A stretch of 64,000 bases of DNA, taken from NCBI GenBank assembly GCA_000149265.1, contig CH003281.1, positions 692,622 to 756,621 of the forward strand. The letters are read 5' to 3'. The notes under the pieces are model-generated. The model had not been told where the DNA came from, ran no database searches, and saw nothing but the letters and a program-made list of their open reading frames with translations. Numbering within the stretch: position 1 is the first letter of the stretch; every line of letters starts with the position of its first letter. Shown one piece after another: positions 13,144-26,200 of this stretch. Both the position numbers and the translations under genes were made by a program. Source of the stretch: Ciona savignyi. Its lineage: Eukaryota > Chordata > Ascidiacea > Phlebobranchia > Cionidae.

Positions 13144-14365
13144 TGAAAAAATATTCTACATGCCAGGAGTAAAAGATAGCACTGTTTCTCTGACAATTGT
13201 GGTCAAATGTGCACTTAGACAAAAAAAGAATATTTCTAAAATTTTGTGAATCCAAAAAACATCTATGTTAGGTCCAGCAGCCAAAAAGGCCATGCTAATT
13301 ATGTTTTACCAATTTTATAAGTTATCTTATAAAGTAAATTTACCTTTGTTTTATTTGGTGGGGCCCTTGGCGAACAAGAAGCACTGTAGGGTGAGGGGGG
13401 TCGCTTTAACTTCTCTGAGTTATTTTTGGACGGCATGTTCAATTACTTTATTTCAACCGCCTAGATGAATGGGTATATTTGTAATTCAGTTTCATAATCG
13501 GTTTCTCAACCTGAATCATGGGATACACATTATATTTTTAACAAGATCTTGTACATGCAACAGTGGAAATCCTGTGTGCATTTGTGATACTTTTGGTTTT
13601 CTTTTTAAGATGTATTTTTATGTTATATTTATGGTTTTTGAGGTTTGGTATGCATTCATGTTATGTATACCAAACCTTATGTTGCATTTATGTACACAAG
13701 TCATGCGATATAGTTTTAACATAAATGTTCATTAACTAAAATTTATTAAGTTTAAAACACAAATAAACATGTTATAAGTTTTGCGTACTTTTAAGGCAAT
13801 ACCAACAGGCAACAAACCAATATCGTTAATAAAGACTGTATACTGTTGCCTTCTGTATAGAGGCGAATAACACACCACAATATTACCACCTGTCCAATTA
13901 AAATAAATTTTTATTCACTTCAATTTGATTGAAAAACAACACAATATCAAATTCAAACTTATAATATTAAACAGATGGTAAACAAAACAGCGTCTTGGTT
14001 TCCAACCCCAACAACAATTTATAGTATTTCTATAGAATTATTTTATTTGTTAAAAAGGGGAATCGATGTTTTTGTTATTGTTAAGTTAATATTTGAACCC
14101 CCAAAAAAACTATTTATAATTTTCATTTGTATTTTTGTTAACTTAAAGTTGCAAATATTGCAACAGAAGTTTATCGTGATCGAGTTCATCATGTTTATGC
14201 GTAAATTTGCAACACGATTTCATCCGAATCGTGGGAACAAGCTATTCAACTCTGTACCATGTGAAAAAGATTTTTTTGATGAGCTATCCAACAATAATGA
14301 CAGTCGTAGAGAAACTAAAAGAACTTTATTACAACACGCAAATATTATTTTTACACATTATTCTA
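13144..14365. other. intergenic DNA without recognisable genes
   Basis: AT-rich stretch between the IQCE-like gene and the long-TIR element. I see no spliceable exons or conserved protein motifs. A short palindrome with TTTGGTATGCATTC and its complement lies at about 13640-13675. The plus-strand frame at 13975-14403 is rejected as chance. Confidence 0.5.
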
Positions 14366-14931
14366 TTAAAGGGGAACTGAAGTCAATTTTAAGAATATCT
14401 TAATAAATGGAAAAAAATACGCTGATTTCAAAAATCAAATCAGTTTCTTCCAATATTGTTTTGTTAAAGAGTTATGAGCAAATATGCATTTTATTTTATG
14501 TTAGGGGATTTCCCGTATTACGTCACTGACGTTGTTGAGATTTCGTGCCTATATGCATTGTATACAATCATGTGCCAGTTTAGAGGTGAATTAGTAACAT
14601 AAGCGCCTGCAGAAGCGTTGTATTTTCGTTTTTTTTATGGAGACTTAGCATAACACTTGTCATATAGCCTAACTGAACCAATGTACCCGCGTGACAGCTT
14701 ACCTTAAGCACGCTCATTGAGGCCTGCACGATCCAGGACCTAAGCTGAATGCTGAGGTATACAGGTCACGTATTTAAATGACTTTAGAATAATAAGTCTT
14801 AGCAATTTATATCATAAATCATAGAAGTGAAGACAGAACAAGAAAACTAGAACAGGAGGCAGCAAACTGTAACTGCCAGCAATTTATAAAAATAAACCAG
14901 CCATCAATCAAAGATCAGACTATGCGGTGGG
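14366..14931 (+). repeat. left terminal inverted repeat arm
   Basis: Pairs with 16519-17111 in inverted orientation over its whole length with scattered mismatches, for example GGGGATTTCCCGTATTACG here and its complement near 16960. A further 20 bp of the arm resume at 15321, after the nested MITE. Confidence 0.85.
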
Positions 14932-15312
14932 CCAGTATGGAAAGTACGGCAGCTGCACACTCGAGTTTTTTTTTCCTGCGTCTTTGCACACTTGGGTAAT
15001 TTCACACACGCTCGTGAGCTGGTAGTATAAACATCGTATAATTTCCAACAAACCTGTAATCCTACCTCTGGACCTCGGGTAATTTACTGTCGGTACGTTT
15101 TTTGTTGCATAGATAGATATGTTAGCTGATGGATACGATAGATTTAGGATAGAATAATATGTTTGTTTAAGATTTTAACAAAATAGTAATGAAAAAGAGA
15201 TTGTGTGCACACTTAAAGTGTGCACTCTTGGACGTTTGCACACTGTACACTTAAATATTTGGCGCGTGCACACTCGAGATCTCGGCGAAAATTGACGTAC
15301 TTTCCATACGGG
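14932..15312. mobile_element. hAT-type MITE nested in the left arm
   Basis: A 381-bp insert flanked by a perfect 8-bp direct repeat GCGGTGGG (14924-14931 and 15313-15320). Its ends are inverted: CCAGTATGGAAAGTACG at the left, complement of CCGTATGGAAAGTACG at the right. Removing it restores continuous pairing of the host element's arms. An 8-bp target duplication with short TIRs is typical of hAT elements. No transposase is encoded. Confidence 0.85.
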
Positions 15313-15590
15313 GCGGTGGGAACAGCCTATTTCTTTCATGATTGTTGCTTTTCAATATATAGCCATAATCTGCAACGTAGACTAGCAATGTTGTTATCAA
15401 CCCCTAGGCTACAAACTGAGAGTGTGAGAGATTTGGTATACATATGCATAGAAGTTTTAACAAATTTCTTTTCTTCATTTCTAGAGTAAATTTAAGTTAA
15501 TGTTGTAACACTAAGATAGATGACAGTTGTCAGCATTCTGGCATGGATGAAAGAAGTTTTATTGTACACAATAAAACAACACAAATTTAG

Positions 15591-15806
15591 TCATGTGCGT
15601 TTGAACCAAGGAAAACGTCTGAAAGTATCTTTGCAGATGCAAGCCCCATAGAAGAAAATGTTTATTTAGAAACATTACCTATTGACATGACTTGGTGCCG
15701 TTGCAAAAACTGTATTGTTATGGACACACCGCAAGAAATGTTTATGCTGCATGAATGTACATGCATTTGTGCACAAAATAATGCCAGACTGGACTTGCAT
15801 TACTAA
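15591..15806 (+). pseudogene. P2X7-tail-like cysteine motif fragment
   Basis: An open stretch of 71 codons ending at TAA contains MTWCRCKNCIVMDTPQE followed by HECTCICAQ. This W-C-x-C-x2-C-x2-M-x-T pattern resembles the cysteine-rich tail domain of P2X7 receptors, which also occurs in invertebrate proteins often labelled P2X7-like. There is no channel part and no good start codon, so it is a captured or decayed fragment inside the long-TIR element. Confidence 0.5.
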
Positions 15807-15812
15807 AAGTCC

Positions 15813-16200
15813 TTATTTTTCAATTATCTGCTTGGATAAAGAAGTTCTTGAAGTTGCACTTGATGTACTGGGTTGATCACTATGTTTAAAATCATAATCA
15901 GAAAAATTTAAAATTGTTGGAACTGTATTTTTCACCAAGTGGTTTGTTTTCATCATCTTGGCTACTCCATTGGAGTCAAATACAATTTTACTATGATAAT
16001 CCTTGTCACAAATATGTGCACTACACACTGCGGTTCTTTTTCCAGGTAGTTTAGAACGCTTGCATTGTTGTATCCATTGCTTCAACCGTTTTTTGTCGTT
16101 GTGAGGAAATCAATGGAAGAGCACAGGTGGATTGGAATTTCGTGTGCTGTAATAGGAATTTGTACATCCTGGAGCAAAACAATATACTCCAATCACTCTT
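15813..16200 (-). pseudogene. THAP zinc finger fragment with an in-frame stop
   Basis: Read on the minus strand, the frame gives YCFAPGCTNSYYS, then a TGA at 16112-16110 where the conserved FH-FP step is expected, then KQWIQQCKRSKLPGKRTAVC, SAHICDKDY and VPTILNF. This is the C2CH signature of a THAP DNA-binding domain (CxxC, W, CxxH, AVPTxF-like end), found in P-element transposases and THAP proteins. The frame ends about 25 residues after the domain. No transposase catalytic region is visible. Confidence 0.75.
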
Positions 16201-16518
16201 TCTTCCTTCTCAGTGGCTTAACTTTAGGCATTTTATAATATCTAATAAAAAGAACTAAATTAGAAATGTGGTATATTCTTATTAACTTATTTGGGTAGTT
16301 AAGTAAAGATCTATTATATATATTCTTCACTTACTTATCTGAGTGCTTGCTGTGTACTTATTGTCAGACTACACATCAGCTACTCAACTGTGGATTAACT
16401 GTTTTTGCAATAAGTGGTATTCTCAACCAGTAGGCTAATGCTCAGTTTCAATAACAGCAGACATTAAATGCACCACATACACAACAGCAAAACATTATAC
16501 AAACAGCCAAGGTAAACC

Positions 16519-17111
16519 ATGAAAGAAATAGGCTTTTCCCACCGCATAGTCTAGCCTTTGCCTAATGGCTGGTTTATTTCTATAAATTGCTGGCAGAGTG
16601 GCAGTTACAGTTTAATGCATTCTGTTATAGTTTTCTTGTTCTGTTTTCACTTTTATTGATTATGATATAAATTGCTAAGACTTATTATTCTAAAGTCATT
16701 TAAATACGAGACCTGTATACCTCAGCATTCAGCTTAGGTCCAGGACCGTGCAGGCCTTAATGACCGCGCTTAAAGTAAGCTGTCACCATGTACATTGGTT
16801 CAGTAAGACTATATGACAAGTGTTATGCTAAGTCTTCATAATAAAAACGAAAATACAACGCTCCTGCAGGCGCTTCTGTTACTAATTCACCTCTAAACTG
16901 ACACATGATTGTATACAATGCATATAGGCACGAAATCTCAACAACGTCAGTGACGTAATACGGGAAATCCCCTAACATAAAATGAAATACATATTTGCTC
17001 ATAACTCTTTAACCAAAAAATATTGGAAGAAACTGATTTGATTTTTGAAATCAGCGTATTTTTTTCCATTTATTAAGATATTCTTAAAATTGACTTCAGG
17101 TTCCCCTTTAA
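16519..17111 (-). repeat. right terminal inverted repeat arm
   Basis: Inverted partner of the left arm. It ends in TTCCCCTTTAA, only 131 bp before the THOC1 start codon. Confidence 0.85.
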
Positions 17112-17241
17112 CTTTGACTGTTCTTCCAATTTAAATTCTATGAATAGTTAGTGTTAGGGTTCTCCCCTTAACAAGAAATATCTTAACACAAGGATCATTA
17201 CATAGGAAAATCAACTAAAAGTTTTTTTTAAACGGAACGGC

Positions 17242-20200
17242 ATGACTGAAACGGCGCAAGATTTTCTATTTGAAAATGCCAGGGGGAAATTTAAGGTATT
17301 TTATTAGATTTTAATAATTTTTATATTTTTTATCTGGTAATTAAATAGGTATTTATATTAGCGGATTCAAAACGGGTCACAAGCTAGTCGGGTTGAGTCT
17401 TTGGGCAAGGCACTTAATGGACATTGCCTGAACCCAGTTTACACCCTGCAATACCTTCAGTAACCTGAAAGTGGGTGTGGAGTACTTTTTTAGATTTCTT
17501 GTGTGAGAATGCTACTTTATGTAATAGCGTAGTAATCTGATATTTGTCTGCGTGAAAACGCACTTTGCATTTTACCATTCATGGGGAAAAATTGAATATC
17601 TTATCTTATTAGTCCTTTATCTAAAAACTACCATTTCTCCTGCTTGACAAATAACTAAAATGTGGATTCGTTGGTCATTCAGCTAAAAGTTGGGCACTAG
17701 CTAGTGTACCCGATTGTGCCCACAGGCAAAGTACATAGTTGTCTGACCAGTAAACTCAATTTGTACAAGCCTTGGTGGTATGCAGGCAGCCAAAAGTTGT
17801 TGGATTTTAACGATCTGCTGGCTAGATAGTTGTGTCCTTTAACAAGGAACTTTGTCGACTGTTGGCACTGAGTATTTTAACAAATTGCGGGAATGGTAAC
17901 TCAGGGATTATCCAGTCCACAGGATAAAATACACAGATCATGGGACAGACACAAACCTAGTTTGTCCAGTTAAATAGCTTAGTGGGTTAGTAAGTTACCT
18001 TTTGTCGCTAGCTACTTATTTGTATGCTTGCACTTAGTGGATATTGCGTGGAGTCAGTGGATTAAGAGGTTGCACTAAAACTAACATGCTGATAATTCTT
18101 TGTTTAGTAATCTTAAGATATGAAAACTGTGTGATATATTTGTAAATTGGATATGGGAAAGATGTACAAGTTACATGTACAAACGTTTTAATATTTTAAT
18201 TTGCATTTATCATAAGGTGGCACCTGCTTTAATAACCGCATAGTTTCTCGGTGTCTCCTAGTTAAACTTTAGTTTAATTTATTTCCGTATTGTTATTATT
18301 TTGTTGCTGTGCTTTTAACAAATAAAAATGTTTGATTGATTGATTGCTAAGTAATGTACCAACTTCTTGTCTGAGAACACTTTTTAATGATTTATATGGA
18401 CAAATCATTAATATTCTATCCAAACTACATTAAATATTCCAGAAAGTTCTGCTTGAAGACGTGAACAACACCCAACAGGATGAGGTTCCAAGCTTCATCG
18501 AGTTTTACGGCAAATTTACGGGCTCCGAGCAAGAGAAGAAGACCGCCACCGACCAAACTCTGAGGGATCTTATACGAGATGAAGTTTTAGCGAAAATCCA
18601 CGAGAAATCGGACATTCCGCGAGCCCTACATATCATCAATGTCATCGTGGCAGTGGCGAAACAAGGTTGCAATATTTTAAAATCTTTGCATATTTAAAAA
18701 GGGCCAGAAGGGTGTTTGAAACGTAGTTGTTACATGCATATGTGTCTAGTGTGAATGAACGATAATTTTTTGTTGCTAAATTCCATTGCTTTAAACCTTT
18801 GGATTATAATTAGTGACCAAAGTCATTGTTGACCATCCATGATCAATAGCCGTTCTCCCACATTACCATCCTCCATCTTTGCAGTTCTGGGTTAAGTTAC
18901 ATTTTTTCACCCATCCTGTTGTTTATGGCAGGAGTGAACCATCATACCCCACCCTCACACTTATTTTCCTCCCAACCATTCCAGGATTGTGCTCACCCAC
19001 TGTCCCATTTACCCTACTCGGTGATGTGTTGGATTGTTCCACGCTGGATTTGTGCGACCTTTTGTTTCAATATGTGGAGGAGAGGGTGGCAATTTGGAAG
19101 TCTCCTGTTTTCTACACTGCTGGTTAGTCGCTATGGTCATAACCCTCCAATCCTATTAATAACTCTGAGCATTCACTCACTAACTCTGGCTGGATGCTTT
19201 GCTTGAAACCTTTGTAATCCTGTGATTAAAATTAAATCAAGGCTGACTTAGATGTCCATACAAGCCGAGATAACTTGGGTTAAAATTGCAACCAACATCA
19301 CAGCATTACAATTTGTCCCCAATTTTATATGATCAGTCCCCCTACTTTCTGTCCTCATGAGTAGTTAGCCTATCCACAGTACCCAGTATTTCTTCACAAT
19401 ATTCATGTTTATCAGGAAAGAACTACCTTCTTCGAATGTGCAACGACTTGTTAAGGAGATTATCCCAGTCGCAAAACACTGTTTTCTGTGGCAGGATCCA
19501 ACTTTTCTTGGCAAGGTTATTCCCCTTGTCAGAGAAGTCAGCGCTTAACTTGGTAAGTTGGCATACATGGGTCTTTTTAGCATTTGAAGGAATTGTCAGA
19601 AAAAAAACTTATTTCTGGCAACGTCAATCTGTTTACATCTTTTATTTTTTACAATTTTATAAGAAAACAATGGGTTTATGATATAGATATATAACAAGTG
19701 AAACGTCTAAAAATGTATTTTTCAAGGAAAATATTTAATATTAAGAGATTTTTTAGTGTTTTGGTAATTAATTTTTTACTTTAAACACCCTCTTTAGTGG
19801 CAATGGCAGATCTTGTTAAAAATATTACAAGTGAATTTAAAAGTTGATCATAATTAAAGCGGATGGTTTCCAGGTTAGCCAATTCAACCTCGACAATGTA
19901 ACGATATTCAACAATGAACCCACCAAGTCAACACTTGATGTTGATAGAGAGGATCAGATGGAAACAGATGAAATCAAAGCTGAAAGGTTCAAAATCCATC
20001 AACTATATTTCCACTCTATGTAGTTTTTATGGACTCTACATACTTTGTATATATATTTGTCTTTAAATCAACTTTATTTCATTTGTTTTGTTTTTGTTTT
20101 TTCGCTGGGGCGTTATCACACAGGTAATCATTAGATTACCTCACCATCAGGTTTCCACATCTATTGTGGTGTATTGTATACATTTAAGACATTCCTTTAG

Positions 20201-23200
20201 TTTAGAAGAACAGATTATTTCACTGTGATCGGCAATATCAACGAAATGCCTTTTCCAAGGACACAACCATGCCAGGCAGCAGCTAGTTTCAATCCCGCAA
20301 CCTTTGCGCTGCCTGCAGGGCTAATGGTTTTATCGATTCATCTAACAGGCCAAAATAGTGTAGATTATAGAATATTATGATTATCAAGGGGATAAGCAAA
20401 CTCAACAGACAAAATAACAGAGGCAAGAATACCTAATATCCAAAGTCCTGATACTAGAGCTGCAGCAGCATGTTAATTACGATATATATTGGATCAGGTT
20501 CAGTTGTCCAGGCGATGTCGGCCACATGCCTTAACAATGCAAACTGTTAATTAGCCAGCGGTTGTTTCGATCCCGCAACCTTTCGGCTGACAGTTCGGCG
20601 CGTTATGAGTGAGCTAAGCATCCGAACCATAATTAATATCATTATCATATTCTCCAATACTCTGCAGTGAAAGTAGCCTGGTGGATTACAAGTTGTATTT
20701 GAACATTTGGGGCATCCAAGATATCTTCCGTAACCCCACACAATGTTACCAGAAGGAGGCGTGGGACAAGTTTACCCAGGTGGGTAATATTTTCCCCAAT
20801 TTACCCCCATTGACAGTAGGAATATAAAAAACCAATATTATAATTATTTTCTTTTAAAAATATCAGAAACAATGCTAATCTCCATTTTTAAAGATTTTGG
20901 GCACAATCAAACAAAGTACAACCTGTTCCTCAGAACATTCGTCGGCTTAACACCTTTCATGCATTTTGCTGGTCATTCTACTGCGAGTATGATGATTGTG
21001 TGAAAATGTTCCATAGCAAATGTTTACATGAAAAATCAACACACTCGCTGTAAAAAAGAATTATTTTGACGTCTGCATTAAAATGATGTAGTTTAAACAT
21101 AATGCACATTTTGGAAGGAATGGTAGAATAAGATGATTTTGTTATTTTTAATTCATTTAAGGTTGTCACTAATTATAACGAGCACTGTTATCCCAGAACG
21201 CAGACAATATCTTCCGAGTGTTCGAAAGCTTCAAACTTGATGAAGTCAGTGGGAATAAAACAACTCAGTCAACTCATAACAAGTATGGTCTACATCAGAG
21301 CAAAAAAACAAAAAGCTGACAATCTGACATTAATGTTTTCATTTTGAAATTTCTGAAAATGGAAATTTCGTTTTTTGTCACATTTTTTGCTCAAAACTTT
21401 AAAAATCATGGAATCTGATAGGTTCTATGCATGAAAATAATAGAATGTTCTATGCATGAAAATGAGGGAGTGATTCTTGAGAGTCTTAGAGTGTACTACT
21501 GTATGTAAAATTTGGTTTAACTTTCCAATTGATTGGGATACGGAGATACCTGCACAAGAGATACCCTTTGCGTCTGGATTTTTGCAAGGAACTATATCTT
21601 TCAAAATTACACTTGCCACGCCTCAAATAACCTCATCCACAGGTCGTATTTTTCCAAATTCTTGACGTCAGAGAAACTAACAGAACTTCAACTCAGCGAT
21701 GGATTGTTTCGAAGGCAAATTCTGACCCAATTTCTCATTCTGTTTCGATATTTAGCAGCCACTGTTAAGTTTAAAGGGTGAGTGAGTAAAATGAACTTTA
21801 GTTCAGTCTGAAACTTTAAACAAAATATTACATTATTATAGAGCAAAGTATATATAGAATAGGGATACTCTAGTTTTACACTTGTAAATTGAAAAAAAAA
21901 TGCAAAGGGCAATGGTCTTGCGACAAAACTCAAAGGGTCATTACCACATGGTTACTCATCAGGATATCTTAAGTTTTGCAATTTTGGAGTGTGGTGTATT
22001 GTGTTTATCATTAGGACATTCCTGCTGTTTAATTCAGCCTATATAAACCACTGAGGGTAAACAACATTAAGTAAATTGCCCAACTGACTAAAATGTGTAT
22101 GAATATTGTATCTTTTATAGTCTTGGTAGGAAGCCAGGTTTAATGTACTTTTTGTAGCAATTGTAATGTATATACCTACTCATGTCCATTCTATTATACA
22201 TAGGCTACCATTGCTAGATATGACCATAGAAACAACATACCAATGCTAGATATGACCATAGAGACAACATACCAATGCTAGATATGACCATAGAAACAAC
22301 ATACCAATGCTAGATATGACCATAGAGACAACATACCAATGCTAGATATGACCATAGAAACAACATACTAATGCTAAATATGACCGTAGAGACAACATAC
22401 TAATGCTAGATATGACAATAGAAATAACATACTAATGCTAGATATGACCATAGAAACAACATACTGATGCTAGATATGAGCATAGAAACAATATTCCAGA
22501 GCAAGCTTGGTGCTGACGGAAGCACAAAAGACATGGATCAGCTCCACAGAAGGAAAGATTTACAAGTTGCTCCAGGAAACTCCTCCAAATGGAAATAAAT
22601 TCGCAAAATACACAAAAGTATGTGATTCGGGGGTGATTGTGTAGTTATTATAGCGGCTGGGTCAGGTTTGTGGGTAAGGCAGGGGCTGGGTAAATCTTAT
22701 TACTGACAACCATCACACACCACTTGCCCAAAGTCGAGTTAACAATGCCACAGGTCTCTGTCATAATCGGCTAAGTTTTCTTTTTTTGTTTTAATATCAA
22801 TGTTGGTATCAAGAATTTCCATTTTTTTCCATGAAGTGGATATGACCCCATAAGGGGTAAACAGGGGTTAAAATCTAATCTTCCACCAGCATCTTCTTGA
22901 GCGAGAAGAGTTTTGGATCTCGTGGAAAAACTCTGGTTGTCCGAGCTTCATGAAGATGCGGCCGAAAACGGAGGAGCAATCTCCCGCATCCAAGAAGAGG
23001 AAGATTGATCCGAAGAAAAACACGGTTGCGGAGGATTTTGCTTCCGGGAAATCCCTCGGGATGGGGAGGTGGGTGGATTTGGGGATGGGAGTATTGGGAG
23101 GGTGGTTATGGGAGATAATGTTGGCGATTATTTTTGGAGATTGTAGACGAGATAGATTGCATTTCTATTCATCAGCTGCCACATGCACATATTAGTTTAA

Positions 23201-26200
23201 ACTATAAATGTTCCTAAATTGGACACTTGTATGGAAAATTTTTTTTATTTAGTAAAATCTCACTCAAAAGCTTTAATTCCTAATTACAAATTATACTGAT
23301 ATTATTTGCGATTTGTCGTTTCTAATAAAAGTGTTCAATGGTTTATAATCTTTTATCAAAGCAGATGTACAAAACTCCTTAAAAGTTTAGTAAACTATGT
23401 TGACAGTATGGTGGATATGCTTTTTTAATTTCTGCTGTTGCTTTTTAAAGGTTTTCATAAGTTTTCCCCTTTTTAAATTTTAATTTAAAGCATTGTAATT
23501 TTATTAAAAAAAGATTTAGAATTATTTTTAAATGGTCGATTAATCTACTTCATACGTCCCTACCTACAGCCCTGAGCTAACTCGACTGTGGAACTTATGT
23601 CCGGACAATCTGGCTGCATGTCGGTCCAGCGCTCGAGAGTTTCTACCTTCGATTCAGGATTATTTCGCGGAGCCCATTGAACAGGAGGACCCAGCCAATC
23701 AAATTGAAGACCAATATAAGTAAGTTCATGTAATATTCTTACTGGTGATCTGTTAACAAATCAAATTTATATTCATACCACCAGACCTAGTTAAAACAGA
23801 TATATAAAGAGCTCTTAGAGCTCTTCAGGTAAAAATAATATTAAGGTTTCGGTATTATTAAAAAAATATGCACATTATTGTATTATACCGTGGAATTTTA
23901 AGACCTGTTTGGGCTAACCCAACATTGATAAATAAAAACTTTAATTTTTATCAAAAGAGCTCTGTAAATTTTTTCGATAACAAATCAGTTAACCATTAAT
24001 GAACAGATGGCCAGAAAAATTGCCTAAGAGTGGTTTTTATCAAAAGTCTTCCAATGATTCATTTTTCTACTCAATTGAATTAAACACATTTGTTTAGTAT
24101 CAAACAATTATTTTTATGTGGAACTGTCTATTTCCAGCACTGGTTCTAATCTCTGATTCATCTCAGGTTGATAAAGAATTCAAATTTTCAATGGAAAGCA
24201 TTGCGATTGTTATCAAACAGAAGCCAATTGTTCTTCACGAGCCAACCAGCAAACCTCCAGTTCAAGACAGTCCCTGACTACCTTTCCACCGTCGTTGGAA
24301 AATTAGCGAAAGAATTTCCAGTTAGTTTGCACTACTTTGTTAGTTTACGCGTTTTGTACCAAAGCAAAATACTTTTATTTGATCATGAAGATCCATGTTA
24401 ATAGTGTGGTGGTTTCTTTGGTTCTTGCTTGTCAATTTGTTTGTTGTATAACCATTAAATACCCATGGGTTACACCGAAAAGTTAATTTAGCTAGCAGAA
24501 AACTTGAATTTTTACAAACGGCGCCCCATAGTAACAGCAATGTGTATTAAACAGATGGTTAACCCTATCCAACACATTAGGCATTTTACCTATCTTACCC
24601 CATAAACATCTCACCCCCAAAACCCCACAGACATCAAACACGGAGGCAACCAAATCTGAAGAAACTAACGGGGATGAAATCGCTGATTCGGAAACCACAG
24701 AAATAACAAATAACGACGAGGATGTCAATGACAAAGAAGATGAAGGTATTTAATGTCCTCGGAACACAAATATTGCAATGAGATGGAAAATAATATTGCC
24801 AACATAACTTACTTAGCATAAAAGGGTTTAGATACTGTACTGATTTCAATCCTCCGGCTCTATGTTTAATCGATTAAATATTTAAATAAACAAATTCTGT
24901 TTAATAATAAAAACAAATGATGAAGCAAAATATATTTTGAAAATAAGGCAGACAACATACAAGAAATGTTTATTATGTGTCTTTCTCGGTAGTCATGTTA
25001 GATGTGCAGTCCAGTACACAGAAATAAACTATATTTTTCTTGGGTACACCATATTATTAAGGCATATGTGGATGATATGAGAATTATTTGAGTTTACATA
25101 TGAAGCACAGTTTGAAGGGCAAGGGTGCAGCTTGCATCCCTTGAACCCCTCATTTTCGCCTACAGTGTTATACTTTTACACCCAACAACCTATTCATGGT
25201 TAAACTGGTTAAAACCGGATTAAACCAGTTTTACCAACTAAATGATTAGTTTCAACAGCATCCATATATTCCAGTAGATGAGGATGCGGTTCTCAATGAT
25301 CCAGATGACGAAGAGATGGAAGATGATGACAGCAACCTCTTAGATGCAAGTCAGGATGAAACTGATGCGGATCGACAAGGTTGGATTAATCTTGCATGGC
25401 TAAAGGGAGGTTCCATGTATATATTATGAATATCCCACTGGATGGAAAAATGCAGGGAACGTTATCACAGGAGCAATCTTCGTATTAGGGCAATACCACG
25501 GTCTGGTTACTGGAGCTATTTACACCACATATTAAGTTATCAGTGCTTGGATTTCTACTTGTTTGTGCGATTCAAAGATCCCAATATTTGGCGGAAAAAA
25601 GTTGTTTAATAATTGACAAAATTTAGTTTTTGCTGCTGCTTTTATGTGGCTGTTAACTAAATTAATTCTGTGGGCTAGGCAATGCAAACTGTGGTGAAAT
25701 GGCCAAAATGGATACAAGGTTTATCATAGTAAATCTCTTCCAGTTAGTAAATCCTAATCTAGGGCATATGAGAGAATTAATATTAACACATGATACAAAG
25801 CATTTGTGATTTTTTTTAGTTGTCGTGGCTGGTGATTCGTTGTCGACCGATGACATCACAATGCTAGCAACCAAGATTGGATCTGATTGGTCGAAACTTG
25901 CTCCTCATTTAAATATGAAAACAAAGGACATTAAGGAGATCAATGAAGATTCGGAAGACCCCATTCTGCAGGTGGGTCTTGGGGGAAACAACCAACTAGT
26001 TTGTTGATTGTTTTAATATTACAACCTTGTCGCGGTTAAGCAAGTTTATGTGACAGTGGGTGGATATGGCATATGTATTATGGGTAGATTCTGTCTTTTA
26101 AAAACACTTTACACTGACCAGGTAAATTCAAATGAAATATTTTTAATTATATCGAAACTTAATGCTCTAATCCGTTTTAATCATATATTCACCCAAATAT

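Larger units (their letters stand above)
14366..17111. mobile_element. DNA element with very long terminal inverted repeats and decayed gene pieces
   Basis: The ends are inverted copies: the left arm begins TTAAAGGGGAACTGAAG at 14366 and the right arm ends with its complement at 17111. Homology runs about 590 bp inward on both sides (left 14366-14931 plus 15321-15340 after removing a nested insert; right about 16519-17111). Both ends carry TTAA, consistent with a TTAA target duplication. Between the arms lie a THAP-type zinc finger fragment on the minus strand and a P2X7-tail-like cysteine fragment on the plus strand. Tunicates are known to carry P-element-related THAP transposases, but P elements usually make 8-bp duplications and have short TIRs, so the superfamily is unsettled. 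Confidence 0.8.

Noticed and set aside
13975-14403. 142-codon plus-strand reading frame
   Set aside because: It runs into the transposon arm, is compositionally AT-driven and shows no motif or splice support.
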